Assembly: GCA_024114885.1 (NCBI GenBank) | Contig: CP099418.1 | Span: 1,054,001 to 1,118,000, forward strand | Source of the DNA: Septoria linicola | Taxonomy: Eukaryota > Ascomycota > Dothideomycetes > Mycosphaerellales > Mycosphaerellaceae | Reading direction: 5' to 3' | Length of the DNA: 64,000 nt | Shown: positions 22,720 to 31,553 of the stretch, one piece after another | Layout: each line of letters opens with the position of its first letter | How positions within the stretch are numbered: position 1 is the stretch's first letter | Notes under the pieces: generated by a model | What the model saw: the letters and a program-made list of their open reading frames with translations, nothing else | The model's database searches: none | Told to the model about the DNA's origin: nothing | Translations under genes and position numbers: made by a program

Positions 22720-24225
22720 TCAGAACTTTTGTCGACCAAGCGTGGGTGCCCATTGCAGAGGATGTGTCTCTTCCGTGGCATTGTCATCCTGTTTCCACAC
22801 TTTGATCGTCTTGTCTGCTTCACCAGTGATCAGACGCAGGCCTGTGTGATCGAATGTACTGGTCATGATACCAGCCTCGGCATCCAGCGAACCAGGCTGC
22901 GCAACGCTGTCCTCATACTGGAAGCGATGACCAGTCTTCCAATCCCAGAATGCCACGCTGCCATTGTCTCCGCCACTGAACAGCACATTGTCTTCATTGA
23001 CTGAGAGAGAATTGATCACACTGTTGTGCCCTTCAAAGTTCATCATGAAGTCTCCTTTCGGACACAACCACTGCTTGATCTGGCCAGGAGAGGCAGAAGC
23101 GAAAGTGAACTCTGTAGGATGAGCTGTAAGTGAGCGCACACCCTTCTTGTGGTGCGTCAGCACGCCCATCGTCTTTCCTGCTGCGAGGTCGTACATGCGC
23201 ACTGTACTGTCCAGACTGCCAGATATGACTTGTGGGTCTGTAGCCTGCGTCAATATGCTCGACACTGTTCCCTTGTGCCCGCTCAACACATGGATGTTCG
23301 AACGCGTTCGCATGTCCCAGACTCTGACAACACCATCTCGACCACCTGTGCATAGGACGTCTAGCGTAGGATGGAGACTCATTGTGTAGACACCCGATAG
23401 ATGGCCATGGTAGTGTCGAATGACCTTGTTCGTCTCAAGATCCCAGCACTTGACCATCTTGTCCTCGCCGCAACTGAAAAGGTAAGGATGTCGAGGACTC
23501 ACGGCCAGCCCTCTCACGGAAGAAATGTGACCCGTCAAGGTCAGCTTCAGCGTGCCCGTCGCCAGATCCCAGATTTTGATTGTGCGATCGCCTGCACCTG
23601 AAGCGAACCACTGGTTGCCAGGTTCCATGGCAAGAGCGCGAACCCATCCCAGATGACCAGAGATGACACGAAAGAGCTTCCACGGGGGATGCCATTGCGG
23701 CTTCTGTTGCCTTACAGTATCTCGTCGTACCAGACTGGTTCCTGGAGTATTGCGCTGTGGTGTAGGGCCGTTGGCATTGGGAGGAGCCTTTGCGCCTGCA
23801 GTCCCGTTGATTCGTGTGAGAGCTGTGGATGTGCCATTGGATTGCGATCGCGTCTCTCGTGATGACTCGGCGCTCTCGATCAACTTGGCCATTTGCGGGT
23901 CGCTGGCCTCTTCTGTCGTCTTGGGCTTTTTCCGCCGTGCAGCCAGACCGGCCTGCGCATTCGCTTGCTTCTGAGCCAGCACGGCGGGCAGCTCCTTGAC
24001 ATCGGCATACTCGTTGTGAATTCTAGCAGCAACACTCGTCTGCTGTGCTCGATCAAAGGGCGACGGGTCATTTGGCGCAATCGCAGGTTGTGGAGGCTTC
24101 ACGAGAGCCGATGGCTGCGCAAAGTCGGCTGCAAAGACCTCGCGCGTGCGCTTTGCTGACCGTCGCACGGCCTCAGCGGCGAGAGCGCCATCCTCGGCGG
24201 ATACCGTCGCTGTTGTTGCCGCCAT
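22720..24225 (-). CDS. PRP46: Pre-mRNA-splicing factor Prp46/PLRG1 (WD40)
   Basis: Core WD40 subunit of the Prp19/NineTeen complex, needed for catalytic activation of the spliceosome in the nucleus. It is an uninterrupted 501-residue frame. The N-terminal 180 residues are charged, with AVRRSAKRTREVFAADF as in other Prp46 proteins. Seven WD40 blades follow, starting at FRVISGHLGWVRALAMEPGNQ and ending at LRLITGEADKTIKVWKQ; KQWLCPKGDFMMNFEGHNSVINSL is characteristic of the PLRG1 branch. Start 24225 has strong context (CACCATGGCG); an in-frame ATG at 24252 would add nine residues. It is divergent from a small membrane-protein gene, with 158 bp between starts. Confidence 0.95.
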   Translation of the reverse strand: MAATTATVSAEDGALAAEAVRRSAKRTREVFAADFAQPSALVKPPQPAIAPNDPSPFDRAQQTSVAARIHNEYADVKELPAVLAQKQANAQAGLAARRKKPKTTEEASDPQMAKLIESAESSRETRSQSNGTSTALTRINGTAGAKAPPNANGPTPQRNTPGTSLVRRDTVRQQKPQWHPPWKLFRVISGHLGWVRALAMEPGNQWFASGAGDRTIKIWDLATGTLKLTLTGHISSVRGLAVSPRHPYLFSCGEDKMVKCWDLETNKVIRHYHGHLSGVYTMSLHPTLDVLCTGGRDGVVRVWDMRTRSNIHVLSGHKGTVSSILTQATDPQVISGSLDSTVRMYDLAAGKTMGVLTHHKKGVRSLTAHPTEFTFASASPGQIKQWLCPKGDFMMNFEGHNSVINSLSVNEDNVLFSGGDNGSVAFWDWKTGHRFQYEDSVAQPGSLDAEAGIMTSTFDHTGLRLITGEADKTIKVWKQDDNATEETHPLQWAPTLGRQKF

Positions 24226-24383
24226 GGTGAGGAAGGTGTCAGTCGTTGTCATTAGAAGCTGCTTCACTGGACAGAGGTAACTTGGAGGAACTTCTTCAAT
24301 CATGACTAAGCCATAGATCCGACTGTCACCAAACTTATTCCATCTCGCATCAGACTTCCACGATCCCTCAGCCATTGGGCGCA

Positions 24384-24779
24384 ATGCACTACCTCCATCC
24401 GCGCTCGCGCACGACGGGCACCCTCTTCACCACCACGCTGGCCGTATCTTTCGCTGTCGTGGCCATTCCTCACCTGTTGCCATGTCCCGTTGATCGTCGT
24501 CAATTTGCGGACAGCTACGAGACACCCGATGGCAGAATCATGCGTCGACGACGGAAGCAGAACATCGCCGATGAGGAGGTGATAACGCAAGAGGCAGCGG
24601 AAGACACAGAAGACGCCAAGGGCAAGCGGGAATGTCCATTGCCCAAACCTGGTGGTCTCGTGGGCCAGATCATGGGCTTCAAGAACACCGAACGACCTCC
24701 TCCGACCGAAGTCATTGTGCAGACGCTGGACAAGAGGCATCTACGGCATCCACGCAAGGAGAGCGAGGGCACACCTTGA
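24384..24779 (+). CDS. Small conserved-looking single-pass membrane protein
   Basis: A single exon encodes 131 residues from ATG 24384 (another ATG at 24375 would add three). A hydrophobic segment near the N-terminus (LFTTTLAVSFAVVAIPHLLPC) is preceded by a short basic start and followed by a soluble, highly charged tail with RIMRRRRKQ and a Pro-rich PLPKPGG. The short basic start plus one membrane helix could suit a mitochondrial inner-membrane or ER protein, but this is inference. I recognise no named family. Codon use and its position in a bidirectional promoter with PRP46 support a real gene. Confidence 0.7.
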   Translation: MHYLHPRSRTTGTLFTTTLAVSFAVVAIPHLLPCPVDRRQFADSYETPDGRIMRRRRKQNIADEEVITQEAAEDTEDAKGKRECPLPKPGGLVGQIMGFKNTERPPPTEVIVQTLDKRHLRHPRKESEGTP

Positions 24780-24890
24780 GAAGTGATTCAGGATGATATC
24801 AACCAAGATACCACTCACAATGTACTCAACACACGCGGTGGCAACCGCGAAAGTATGTTGTGGAAACGCAAGCCATGACAAGGGCAGATT

Positions 24891-25403
24891 TCAGTCATGC
24901 CTGGCGATTATGCCTGGAGATAAGGCGAGAATAGCGATGTTGAAACCAATGAGCATGCTGCCTACCATGATGATCCAGAGGACGACAATGCCGCCGAAAG
25001 ACGATCTGCCGAGGAGGTCAACCAAGACGAACATGTTGCATGGAGCAGTGCAGAGGCACAATTGACGGAAGTCGCTGTAGCAGGAAGGCACGGTTGAAGG
25101 AAGTCGTTTCCGCAAGAAGGCACGATTGGATGAATACCACGATCAACGTTCCTCCGATGTGAAGTCACGATGCCGAAATACACACGTCGAAGGGACCGAA
25201 TCCGAGGGTGAAACAAAAATCGCCGAGTCTGATCTCAGGGCGTGGGGCATAGAAGCGCAGTCAATGTAATGCCTTGCGTATGTTGAGCCGACGATTGGTA
25301 AAGCATGTAAGAGGAAGACGAGGATGCCGGTGAAGACCAATACGATAGAAAGCAAACAGTCAGATACCCACAAACGCCGCGCTACTATATGCAACACACT
25401 CAT
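24891..25403 (-). pseudogene. Possible decayed or unresolved small membrane-protein gene
   Basis: On the minus strand three protein-like pieces lie in order but in different frames: MSVLHIVARRLW... with a membrane helix (CLLSIVLVFTGILVFLLHAL), then GDFCFTLGFGPFDVCISAS, then LVDLLGRSSFGGIVVLWIIM and a second helix, ending at a stop (24891-24893). Piece 2 follows a CAG acceptor with an upstream TTGACTG branch-like site, but I found no canonical donor that restores frame. It may be a split gene I cannot solve or a relic. The region also contains a 32-bp tandem repeat (25061-25124). Confidence 0.25.
25061..25124. repeat. 32-bp imperfect tandem repeat, two copies
   Basis: Copies at 25061-25092 and 25093-25124 share about four fifths of their bases (core GGAAGTCG and AGGAAGGCACG / AGAAGGCACG). 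A partial third unit (AGAGGCACA) precedes them. Confidence 0.8.
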
Positions 25404-25438
25404 ATGTGTGGACCAACAACTCTCATCTACCAACCATC

Positions 25439-26596
25439 TCACATCATACTCCTCCCAATCTCACTCTGCCACCCCTCCGCCCTCTCAAACCCATTCGCAT
25501 ACGTACTATAATCCATCATCGCCTGCCTCACCTGCGTCGGATCCGTCAAGACAAACGGCCCATACTGCACAATCGGCTGATCGAGCGGCATCCCCGCCAC
25601 AAGAATCAACCTCGCCTCCTCCTCATCCCCCTCCCTCACACTCGCCACAATCTGATCACCACCCTGCTCAAACACCGTATTGTGATACTTGGCCACCACT
25701 TTACTCTCCTTCTCGCCATTCGAGAAAACCGTCGTGCCAGACAGCGTGTACGCAAAAGCATTCCATCCTTTCGGTAGACTCTGCTTAATACTCCCGCCCG
25801 GCTGAATCGTAATATCGAGCAACCAGACCGGCGTATACGCCAACTCCTGCAAACTGTCCACGCCATGCGATCGGCCTGAAATAACTTTCACAGTAACCTT
25901 CCCATCATCCGTCTTCGCGACAGGAATTTCCGCAGCGCGTAAATCGCGATACCGAGGCTCGCAGTTCTTCAAGTCTTTGGGTAAATCCACCCATAACTGC
26001 ATTCCAATGTTCGAGCTTCCGTCGCCGTTGTCATGGGGCATTTCTGCGTGTACGACGCCGCGGCCGGCAGTCATGAATTGCAAATCACCAGCGAAGAGGG
26101 TTCCTTTTTGGCCGGTGAAATCTTCGTGGTCTACACCGCCGGATAGTAGGTAAGTAATTGTTTCTTGGCCGCGGTGCGGGTGGTCGGGGAAACCGGCGCC
26201 GACGGCGACGCTGAAGTGGTCGAGCATGAGGAAAGGCGTGAAGTTGCGGAGTTTGGGAGTGCCGATGCTTCTTCTCACGGTGGCTCCCGCCCCTTCGGCT
26301 TGTTCTCTTGCTTCGAAGATTTGTTGGATGCCTCGGGGGATGGGGTTGGCGGCGTTGAGGGAGGGGTCTTCTGGCGGGATGACGGGATAGCCGACCCAGT
26401 TGGATGTTGTTGAGTTGGACATCTTGGGGAATGAAGTACTGCTGTTACTTCGAAATGTGGTCTTGCTCCAGTTGTTGAATGCTCCGGTGCTTGATCGAAG
26501 GACGTTTCGCATGTATTGATTGATGCTGCTGTTACTGTCTTGCTGTTGTATGTAGATTGCGAGGACGATGGCTAAAATTGTGATGAGAAGCTTCAT
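25439..26596 (-). CDS. Pirin-family bicupin with N-terminal signal/anchor
   Basis: The pirin family are iron-binding cupins, variously nuclear cofactors or quercetin-2,3-dioxygenases. One exon encodes 385 residues. The N-terminal cupin keeps the metal ligands: DHPHRGQETITYLLSG gives two His, and GVVHAEMP gives His and Glu. The C-terminal cupin follows (VWLLDITIQPGGSI, FAYTLSGTTVFSNGE). The unusual feature is the start: MKLLITILAIVLAIYIQQQ is a hydrophobic signal or anchor sequence followed by a Ser/Asn/Thr-rich linker of about 40 residues before the pirin core. An internal ATG at residue 59 (MSNSTTSNWVGYP) would give a cytosolic form. It is divergent from the thioesterase gene. Confidence 0.9.
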   Translation of the reverse strand: MKLLITILAIVLAIYIQQQDSNSSINQYMRNVLRSSTGAFNNWSKTTFRSNSSTSFPKMSNSTTSNWVGYPVIPPEDPSLNAANPIPRGIQQIFEAREQAEGAGATVRRSIGTPKLRNFTPFLMLDHFSVAVGAGFPDHPHRGQETITYLLSGGVDHEDFTGQKGTLFAGDLQFMTAGRGVVHAEMPHDNGDGSSNIGMQLWVDLPKDLKNCEPRYRDLRAAEIPVAKTDDGKVTVKVISGRSHGVDSLQELAYTPVWLLDITIQPGGSIKQSLPKGWNAFAYTLSGTTVFSNGEKESKVVAKYHNTVFEQGGDQIVASVREGDEEEARLILVAGMPLDQPIVQYGPFVLTDPTQVRQAMMDYSTYANGFERAEGWQSEIGRSMM

Positions 26597-26933
26597 GAAT
26601 CCTGGAACTGCTGTCGATATTTATACACGCCTGAGATGCATCGAGGAAGCTCTTTGAAGAGAATAGAAGATATTAGTTATACATGAAGTGCCATTGGCAA
26701 GCATGACAGAGCTTTCTTGTTTGGGTAATTAGTGCCGAATCTAATCGTGGTTAATTGACATAATATGATCTATTAAGGTTAGCGTCTGCAGAGCCTCGGT
26801 GTCTCGTGCTGTCGGCTGTCGATCTCACGACCTGGAAATCTGCCAGACAACCATAGATCACATAGAGGCTTTGGATCGCGCATTGGGCGGCGTTGGTAAT
26901 CTTAGTTTTCGCCGAAGAGTAGAGCAGGCCGAC

Positions 26934-27523
26934 ATGGACAAGCTTAGTAATGAGGAAGCAGCTGAGCGCATGCAAGATTTCATAGATGCACATGCCAGCA
27001 TCATTGGGGAGAACAACTTTGACAAGATCTTCTACGATTCGCTACGAGTCCGGTCAGCAACAATTTCGGGCCCTGGAGTTTCAGCCAAAGCAGTCTTTGA
27101 GTGCAGGATACCGCCTACCTACACAAATCAACCCAGAGACTCAGACAAGAAGACATCCCATGGTGGTGCGATAGCAACCTTCTTCGATATGACCACTTCA
27201 ATGGCAATCATAGCCTGCAATTTTCCAGCTTGGCTAAGTACTGGTGTAAGTCGAGTCATTCGTAGATTAGTTCATGAGCTGCAGACTGACCATGTTCTTC
27301 CACGTAGGCCTCAAGAAAGCTCGAAGTCACCTATCTCAAGCCACCTGTTGAGGGAGACCAAGTGCTCTTTGAGTGTGAAGTGATCCAGATTGGCAAACGG
27401 CTGGCGGAATTGAGAGGCGTGATGCGACGAGAGGCAGATGGAGCGCTACTGGCGACTTGTGAGCACCAGAAGTACATGGCTGATAAGCCACACTATGTAG
27501 TGAACAGCTCAATCAAGCTGTAG
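26934..27523 (+). CDS. Hotdog-fold acyl-CoA thioesterase (PaaI/ACOT13-like)
   Basis: Predicted to hydrolyse acyl-CoA thioesters. Two exons, 26934-27245 and 27308-27523, with a 62-nt phase-0 intron (GTAAGT donor, CTGAC branch, GTAG acceptor); the product has 175 residues, the usual size. The catalytic hotdog segment SHGGAIATFFDMTTSMAI carries the HGG...D pattern of the family; exon 2 adds the strands LEVTYLKPPVEGDQVLFECEV and AELRGVMRREADGALLATCEH. The start at 26934 (MDKLSNEEAAERMQDF) is the first ATG consistent with the family; the longer frame upstream has no support. It converges on PRP4, with 169 bp between stop codons. Confidence 0.88.
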
Positions 27524-27692
27524 TGGTCACTCGAATCTCAGAGGTGCGCTCAGATATCTCCTTGACGAAAGTCGGCTGGAGACCACATCTGTGGCTCTGG
27601 TGAAGACGACTGTAGTGTCGCTCGTGGATGAATTCGTGTCAACCGTGGGCACGATACAGGAGTGTGCGATCAACGGCAGGCAAGCGCGCAAA

Positions 27693-29435
27693 TCAGAGGC
27701 TGTCCATGGCATCCCTTGCCCAGAGCTTAACAGTCCGGTCACGTCCGCATGACGCGATCCACGTTCCATCTGTAGTCACATCTACTGACAGTACTGTCCC
27801 GTCATGGCCTGTCAGCGACTTGCATAGAGCCCAGTCATCCGCGGAGAAAATGTTGACATTCTTGTCAAAGCCAGTGCTAACAAGGAAAGTACCACTCTTC
27901 TTGGGCTGCATTTCTGTAGATTCGGCCAGCTCACTGTCTCCGTTCGCCATCACTGTGTCAGGCTGGTGATTCGAGTTTGACAGTGGTCCATCTGCGCCCT
28001 TGAACCACCTCAGATCAGCCACACCTCCCACATGAGCACCGATGCTGGCGGTCTCCCGCACCGCGCGCAAGTCCCAGCATTTGGCAAATCCATCGGCACT
28101 TCCGGTCATCACACGGTGGCCGCCAGGACTCCAGTCAAGGGCGTGGATCGGTCCGATGTGCCCTTCTAGAATCATGACAGTCCTTCCTGTTCGCATGTCC
28201 CAGATGCGCCCGATCGAATCCAAGCCCGCAGATGCGACCAGGCTTCCATCTTCGTTGAAAGCGACAGTGTAGACCTCTTTACTATGACCTTCCTGCAGAA
28301 GCAACTCCGTCGTGGTTTTCACATCCCATAATCGCCACGTTGTATCATAACTAGCACTGGCAAGGTAGCGTCCAGAAGGATGAATATCAGTTCGACAGAC
28401 TCTCGCACTATGTCCGCTCAAAGTTGCAACCGGAGTGTCTTGCGTAAGTGACCAGAGGTGAATTTCGTTGTCAGCTGCAGCAGTAGCCAGATTCACGTCA
28501 CCTGGCGCCACTGTCGAGCCAGGTAAAGTTGCGCCTGGAAACCATGAGATACCACCAACCATTCCTCTATGTCCACGTAGAGTCATCTTTGTATCCAGAT
28601 TCGGGACGTCCAGCAGTTTCACAGTTCCTCCCCAGTCTCCACAAGCCAGAATTTCTCCATTTGGCGCAAACCGTGTCAAGCTCACTGGGCGTTCGCTAGC
28701 AATTTGACTGCCAAACAGCTCGACATCCGAGAGCTTCTCTTTGATCGCCTTCCTATGCTTGACATGTGTCGCCACCGGAATCTTACTCTCTTCCTTTTGC
28801 CGTTGTAGTCGTTTCGCAGCGCGTGGTAAGGAATAGCGTGCCACGTCCCGCCGTGCTGCCAGTAGTTCCTGGCTGCCTTCGATGTAGAACTCGCCTTCCT
28901 CGTCGTCACCTGTCACTTCGTCGGCATCAATCATAGAATCATCCTCATCGTCTGCACCGCCTTCCTGTTCGCGAAGCAGCAGTTCCCGCAGACGGTCTCG
29001 TCGATCCTCTTTGCGCTCGCCAAAGAGAGTTATGGGCTCGCCTCGGGCACGCAGCTCGGTGCGTACTCGTGTATCATCAGTCGGTACGGCAAGCGCAGCG
29101 GCTTTGCGCTTGCGCGAGAACTCATTCAGGACCACGGATGCATGCTGGGCCTCGCCGCCTGCTGCGGTGGAGGGGATCTGATAATTGGTGTCAAGGGCTG
29201 AAAATCTGTTAGGGGAACTCTTGAATGGCACTGTTGTCGCAGAGAGGTCAGTGCTGTGACTTACGAACACTGGCGAGATCGAGAGTCGTGTCCTGCCAAA
29301 ATCACCATCAGTGTCCGGTCGTGTATTGTCGATGTTTTGTGCTCTGGCCAAATTTGTGAATACGGGATGCCACGTGGGAGACTTTGTAGAGTAACTCACC
29401 TCTTCTTCGATGTAGGCTTTGCGCGCGGAATGCAT
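27693..29435 (-). CDS. PRP4: U4/U6 snRNP protein Prp4 (SFM + WD40)
   Basis: Component of the U4/U6-U5 tri-snRNP, required for spliceosome assembly. I model three exons: 29435-29400 (36 nt), 29292-29265 (28 nt) and 29197-27693, with introns of 107 and 67 nt; the product has 522 residues. The first exons give MHSARKAYIEEE and DTTLDLASV, which with LDTNYQIPSTAAGG reproduce the conserved N-terminus of fungal Prp4; reading through the introns does not. An SFM-type segment (TELRARGEPITLFGERKEDRRDRLREL) precedes an acidic linker and seven WD40 blades ending in WIASCGRDRTVKLW. The exact acceptor of intron 2 (CAG at 29198) is the least certain point. It is divergent from the PP2C gene. Confidence 0.93.
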   Translation of the reverse strand: MHSARKAYIEEEVSYSTKSPTWHPVFTNLARAQNIDNTRPDTDGDFGRTRLSISPVFVSHSTDLSATTVPFKSSPNRFSALDTNYQIPSTAAGGEAQHASVVLNEFSRKRKAAALAVPTDDTRVRTELRARGEPITLFGERKEDRRDRLRELLLREQEGGADDEDDSMIDADEVTGDDEEGEFYIEGSQELLAARRDVARYSLPRAAKRLQRQKEESKIPVATHVKHRKAIKEKLSDVELFGSQIASERPVSLTRFAPNGEILACGDWGGTVKLLDVPNLDTKMTLRGHRGMVGGISWFPGATLPGSTVAPGDVNLATAAADNEIHLWSLTQDTPVATLSGHSARVCRTDIHPSGRYLASASYDTTWRLWDVKTTTELLLQEGHSKEVYTVAFNEDGSLVASAGLDSIGRIWDMRTGRTVMILEGHIGPIHALDWSPGGHRVMTGSADGFAKCWDLRAVRETASIGAHVGGVADLRWFKGADGPLSNSNHQPDTVMANGDSELAESTEMQPKKSGTFLVSTGFDKNVNIFSADDWALCKSLTGHDGTVLSVDVTTDGTWIASCGRDRTVKLWARDAMDSL

Positions 29436-29624
29436 TGTGAAGCGCGACAGAAATTATCAATATGGCGTGGTAGAGGAAGGGAAGTGATCCGTAGAACTAG
29501 CTTTTGACTTTGACTTTTGAGAGCTCGACTCGGCACCTTTCCGCGCCTTCTGTGGACCAATATCTCTCTACCCTTTCGCATACTACCTCACACGCTTCAC
29601 CTCATTCTGCTGTCTAGGACGAAC

Positions 29625-29722
29625 ATGTGGTCACCATGTTCTTCACCGGCGCTGTAATCTGCTATCTCCTCGCCGCCGAGCTTTCGTCGTGGCCATGTCA
29701 GTGCTGCCGTTGCGAATCATGA
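29625..29722 (+). promoter_or_regulatory. Two upstream ORFs in PP2C leader
   Basis: The first, ATG 29625, encodes 10 codons and stops at 29655-29657. The second, ATG 29636, has a good ACC context and runs 28 codons to TGA 29720-29722, overlapping the main start at 29695 in another frame. Whether the mRNA includes both depends on the unknown transcription start. Confidence 0.5.
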
Positions 29723-31077
29723 TGGGCCGTCGTCTGACTTCGCCAGCATTGAGCCTCATGAAGACTTCCTCCTCGTCCATTTCCGCCCCGTGGACTCGAT
29801 TTGTCTCGTCGAAGCCGTCTTCAGCGGGCTCCTTCACGTACCGCCTCGCTGCTGCGTCAGCACCAAAAGGCGTGTCACCGCGTCCTCCCAAGCCCGGCAG
29901 GGACTACTGGAACTATGCCTCCACCCATGTGAACCCACAGCCGCCCTACTTGCGCTCTACCAAGCCTGAATCTGGTGAAGATGCCTTCTTCGCGACCACG
30001 ATTGGCGGAAGCCCGCATCACGTCGCATTCGGCCTCGCCGATGGAGTCGGAGGATGGCAGGACCAGGGTGTAGATCCATCCGAGTATAGCCAGGCCTTAT
30101 GTGGTCTCATGGCTGGGTCCGCCAACATCTACGAAGGTCTCGCAGAGGGAAAACTCTGCAAGGCACAAGACCTGTTGCAGCAGGCCTACGATGCTGTAAT
30201 GGCGAATCCTCGCATTGCTGCTGGGGGCTGCACAGCCAGCTTGGGAGTGGCAGACAAGGATGGCAACATCGATACTGCAAAGTAAGTTCATGTTGTAGAT
30301 AAAATAATTGAGGACTCATTATTGACAACATGCACAGCCTTGGTGATTCGGGATATCTGATCTTCGGCCCCGGAAAAGTGGCCCACAGATCGATTGTGCA
30401 GACTCACGCATTCAATACACGTATGTGATGATCTAGGCGTTCTGCGAACCTGCTCATCTGTCATACTGACTCTATAACTGCACAGCATATCAAATGTCAA
30501 AGGTTCCTGCAAAGATGCAAGCACAGTACGCCATCTTCGGTGGCGCCACATACTTCAGCGAGACTCCTGCTCAAGCAGATGTCTTCAACCACAAGCTTAA
30601 ACATGGAGACGTGGTGCTATTTGCTACCGATGGTGTTTGGGACAATCTCTCTGCGCAGGACACTCTGAGAATAGTCCAGCGTGTCATGGAAGAAGGCGGC
30701 TATTGGAGCCGTTCGCAAGGCGCCGAGACGAAGGTCAATGAGACGAAGATCAGAGAGCTGCCGACCAAAATCGAGTATGGCATGCAAAAGTCCTACCTCC
30801 CTGGTCAAATCGCATCTGCTGTCATGCGTGAAGCTAAGATTGCTGGACTGGACCGAAGACGCGATGGCCCTTTTGCGAGAGAGGTCAAGCAGCACTACCC
30901 TCAGGAAGTGAGTTACATTATAAGCTCCGGCTGATAGCAGTGTATGGTCAACGAATGCTAACATCGTGCTAGGGCTGGGCAGGCGGAAAACCTGATGATA
31001 TTGCGGTCGTTGTAGCGATCGCTGTTCAGGATGGCACCAGCCAGGCTGAAGACAAGCCCATTAAAGCCAAGCTTTGA
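29695..31077 (+). CDS. Mitochondrial-type PP2C phosphatase (Ptc7/Azr1-like)
   Basis: Mn/Mg-dependent Ser/Thr phosphatase; yeast Ptc7 acts in mitochondria on coenzyme Q synthesis, and S. pombe Azr1 is the related protein. Four exons: 29695-30281, 30338-30420, 30486-30907 and 30973-31077, with introns of 56, 65 and 65 nt; the product has 398 residues. The Arg/Ser-rich start (MSVLPLRIMMGRRLTSPALSL) suits a mitochondrial presequence. Metal-binding motifs are present: GEDAFF, FGLADGVGGW, NLGDSGYLI, LFATDGVWDNLS and the last-exon KPDDIAVVV. The leader contains two short upstream ORFs, the second overlapping this start codon. Confidence 0.92.
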
Positions 31078-31553
31078 GCTAAAGTCTTCAGCCTGCTCTG
31101 ACCTATGATCAATGGCGCAGAGCTCACATAATGTGGTTGACCCAGAATCTCCGCATGTTTCTGGTCTGTACACGGTCGGGCAGAGCTGGTGAAGTGGTCG
31201 ACGAACGGCTTCAACTCCTTGCAAAGGGCACCCACATAGTACGTGGCTATGGCTTCCGAGCCATGTGCCCTCTTTCCGAGACGTGCTACCAAGCACGCGG
31301 GAAATGATCGAGCCACGTCTCAAAGCGGCCGCACGAGAATGCCACCAAGACCGATTCTGAATAGGACTGTTACACATTCACGACCGAGCGTCGGACATTG
31401 TGTAACATCACAGACACTAGAGTCCACGGCAACTGGCCATGGCAGATCTATGATGTGGTCCACCCTCCCCGCATCGCTACGCGCTACAGAAATTTAGCCG
31501 GGACCATATAAACTTAACATAGTGAAGACAGTGTACAACAATTATCGAAGCGC
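31078..31553. other. Intergenic, 476 bp
   Basis: This is the 3' flank of the PP2C gene and the promoter region of the tannase-family gene. No other gene is supported. Confidence 0.4.

Noticed and set aside
31026..31316. Minus-strand frame downstream of the PP2C gene
   Set aside because: It overlaps the last PP2C exon on the opposite strand and shows no protein-family features.
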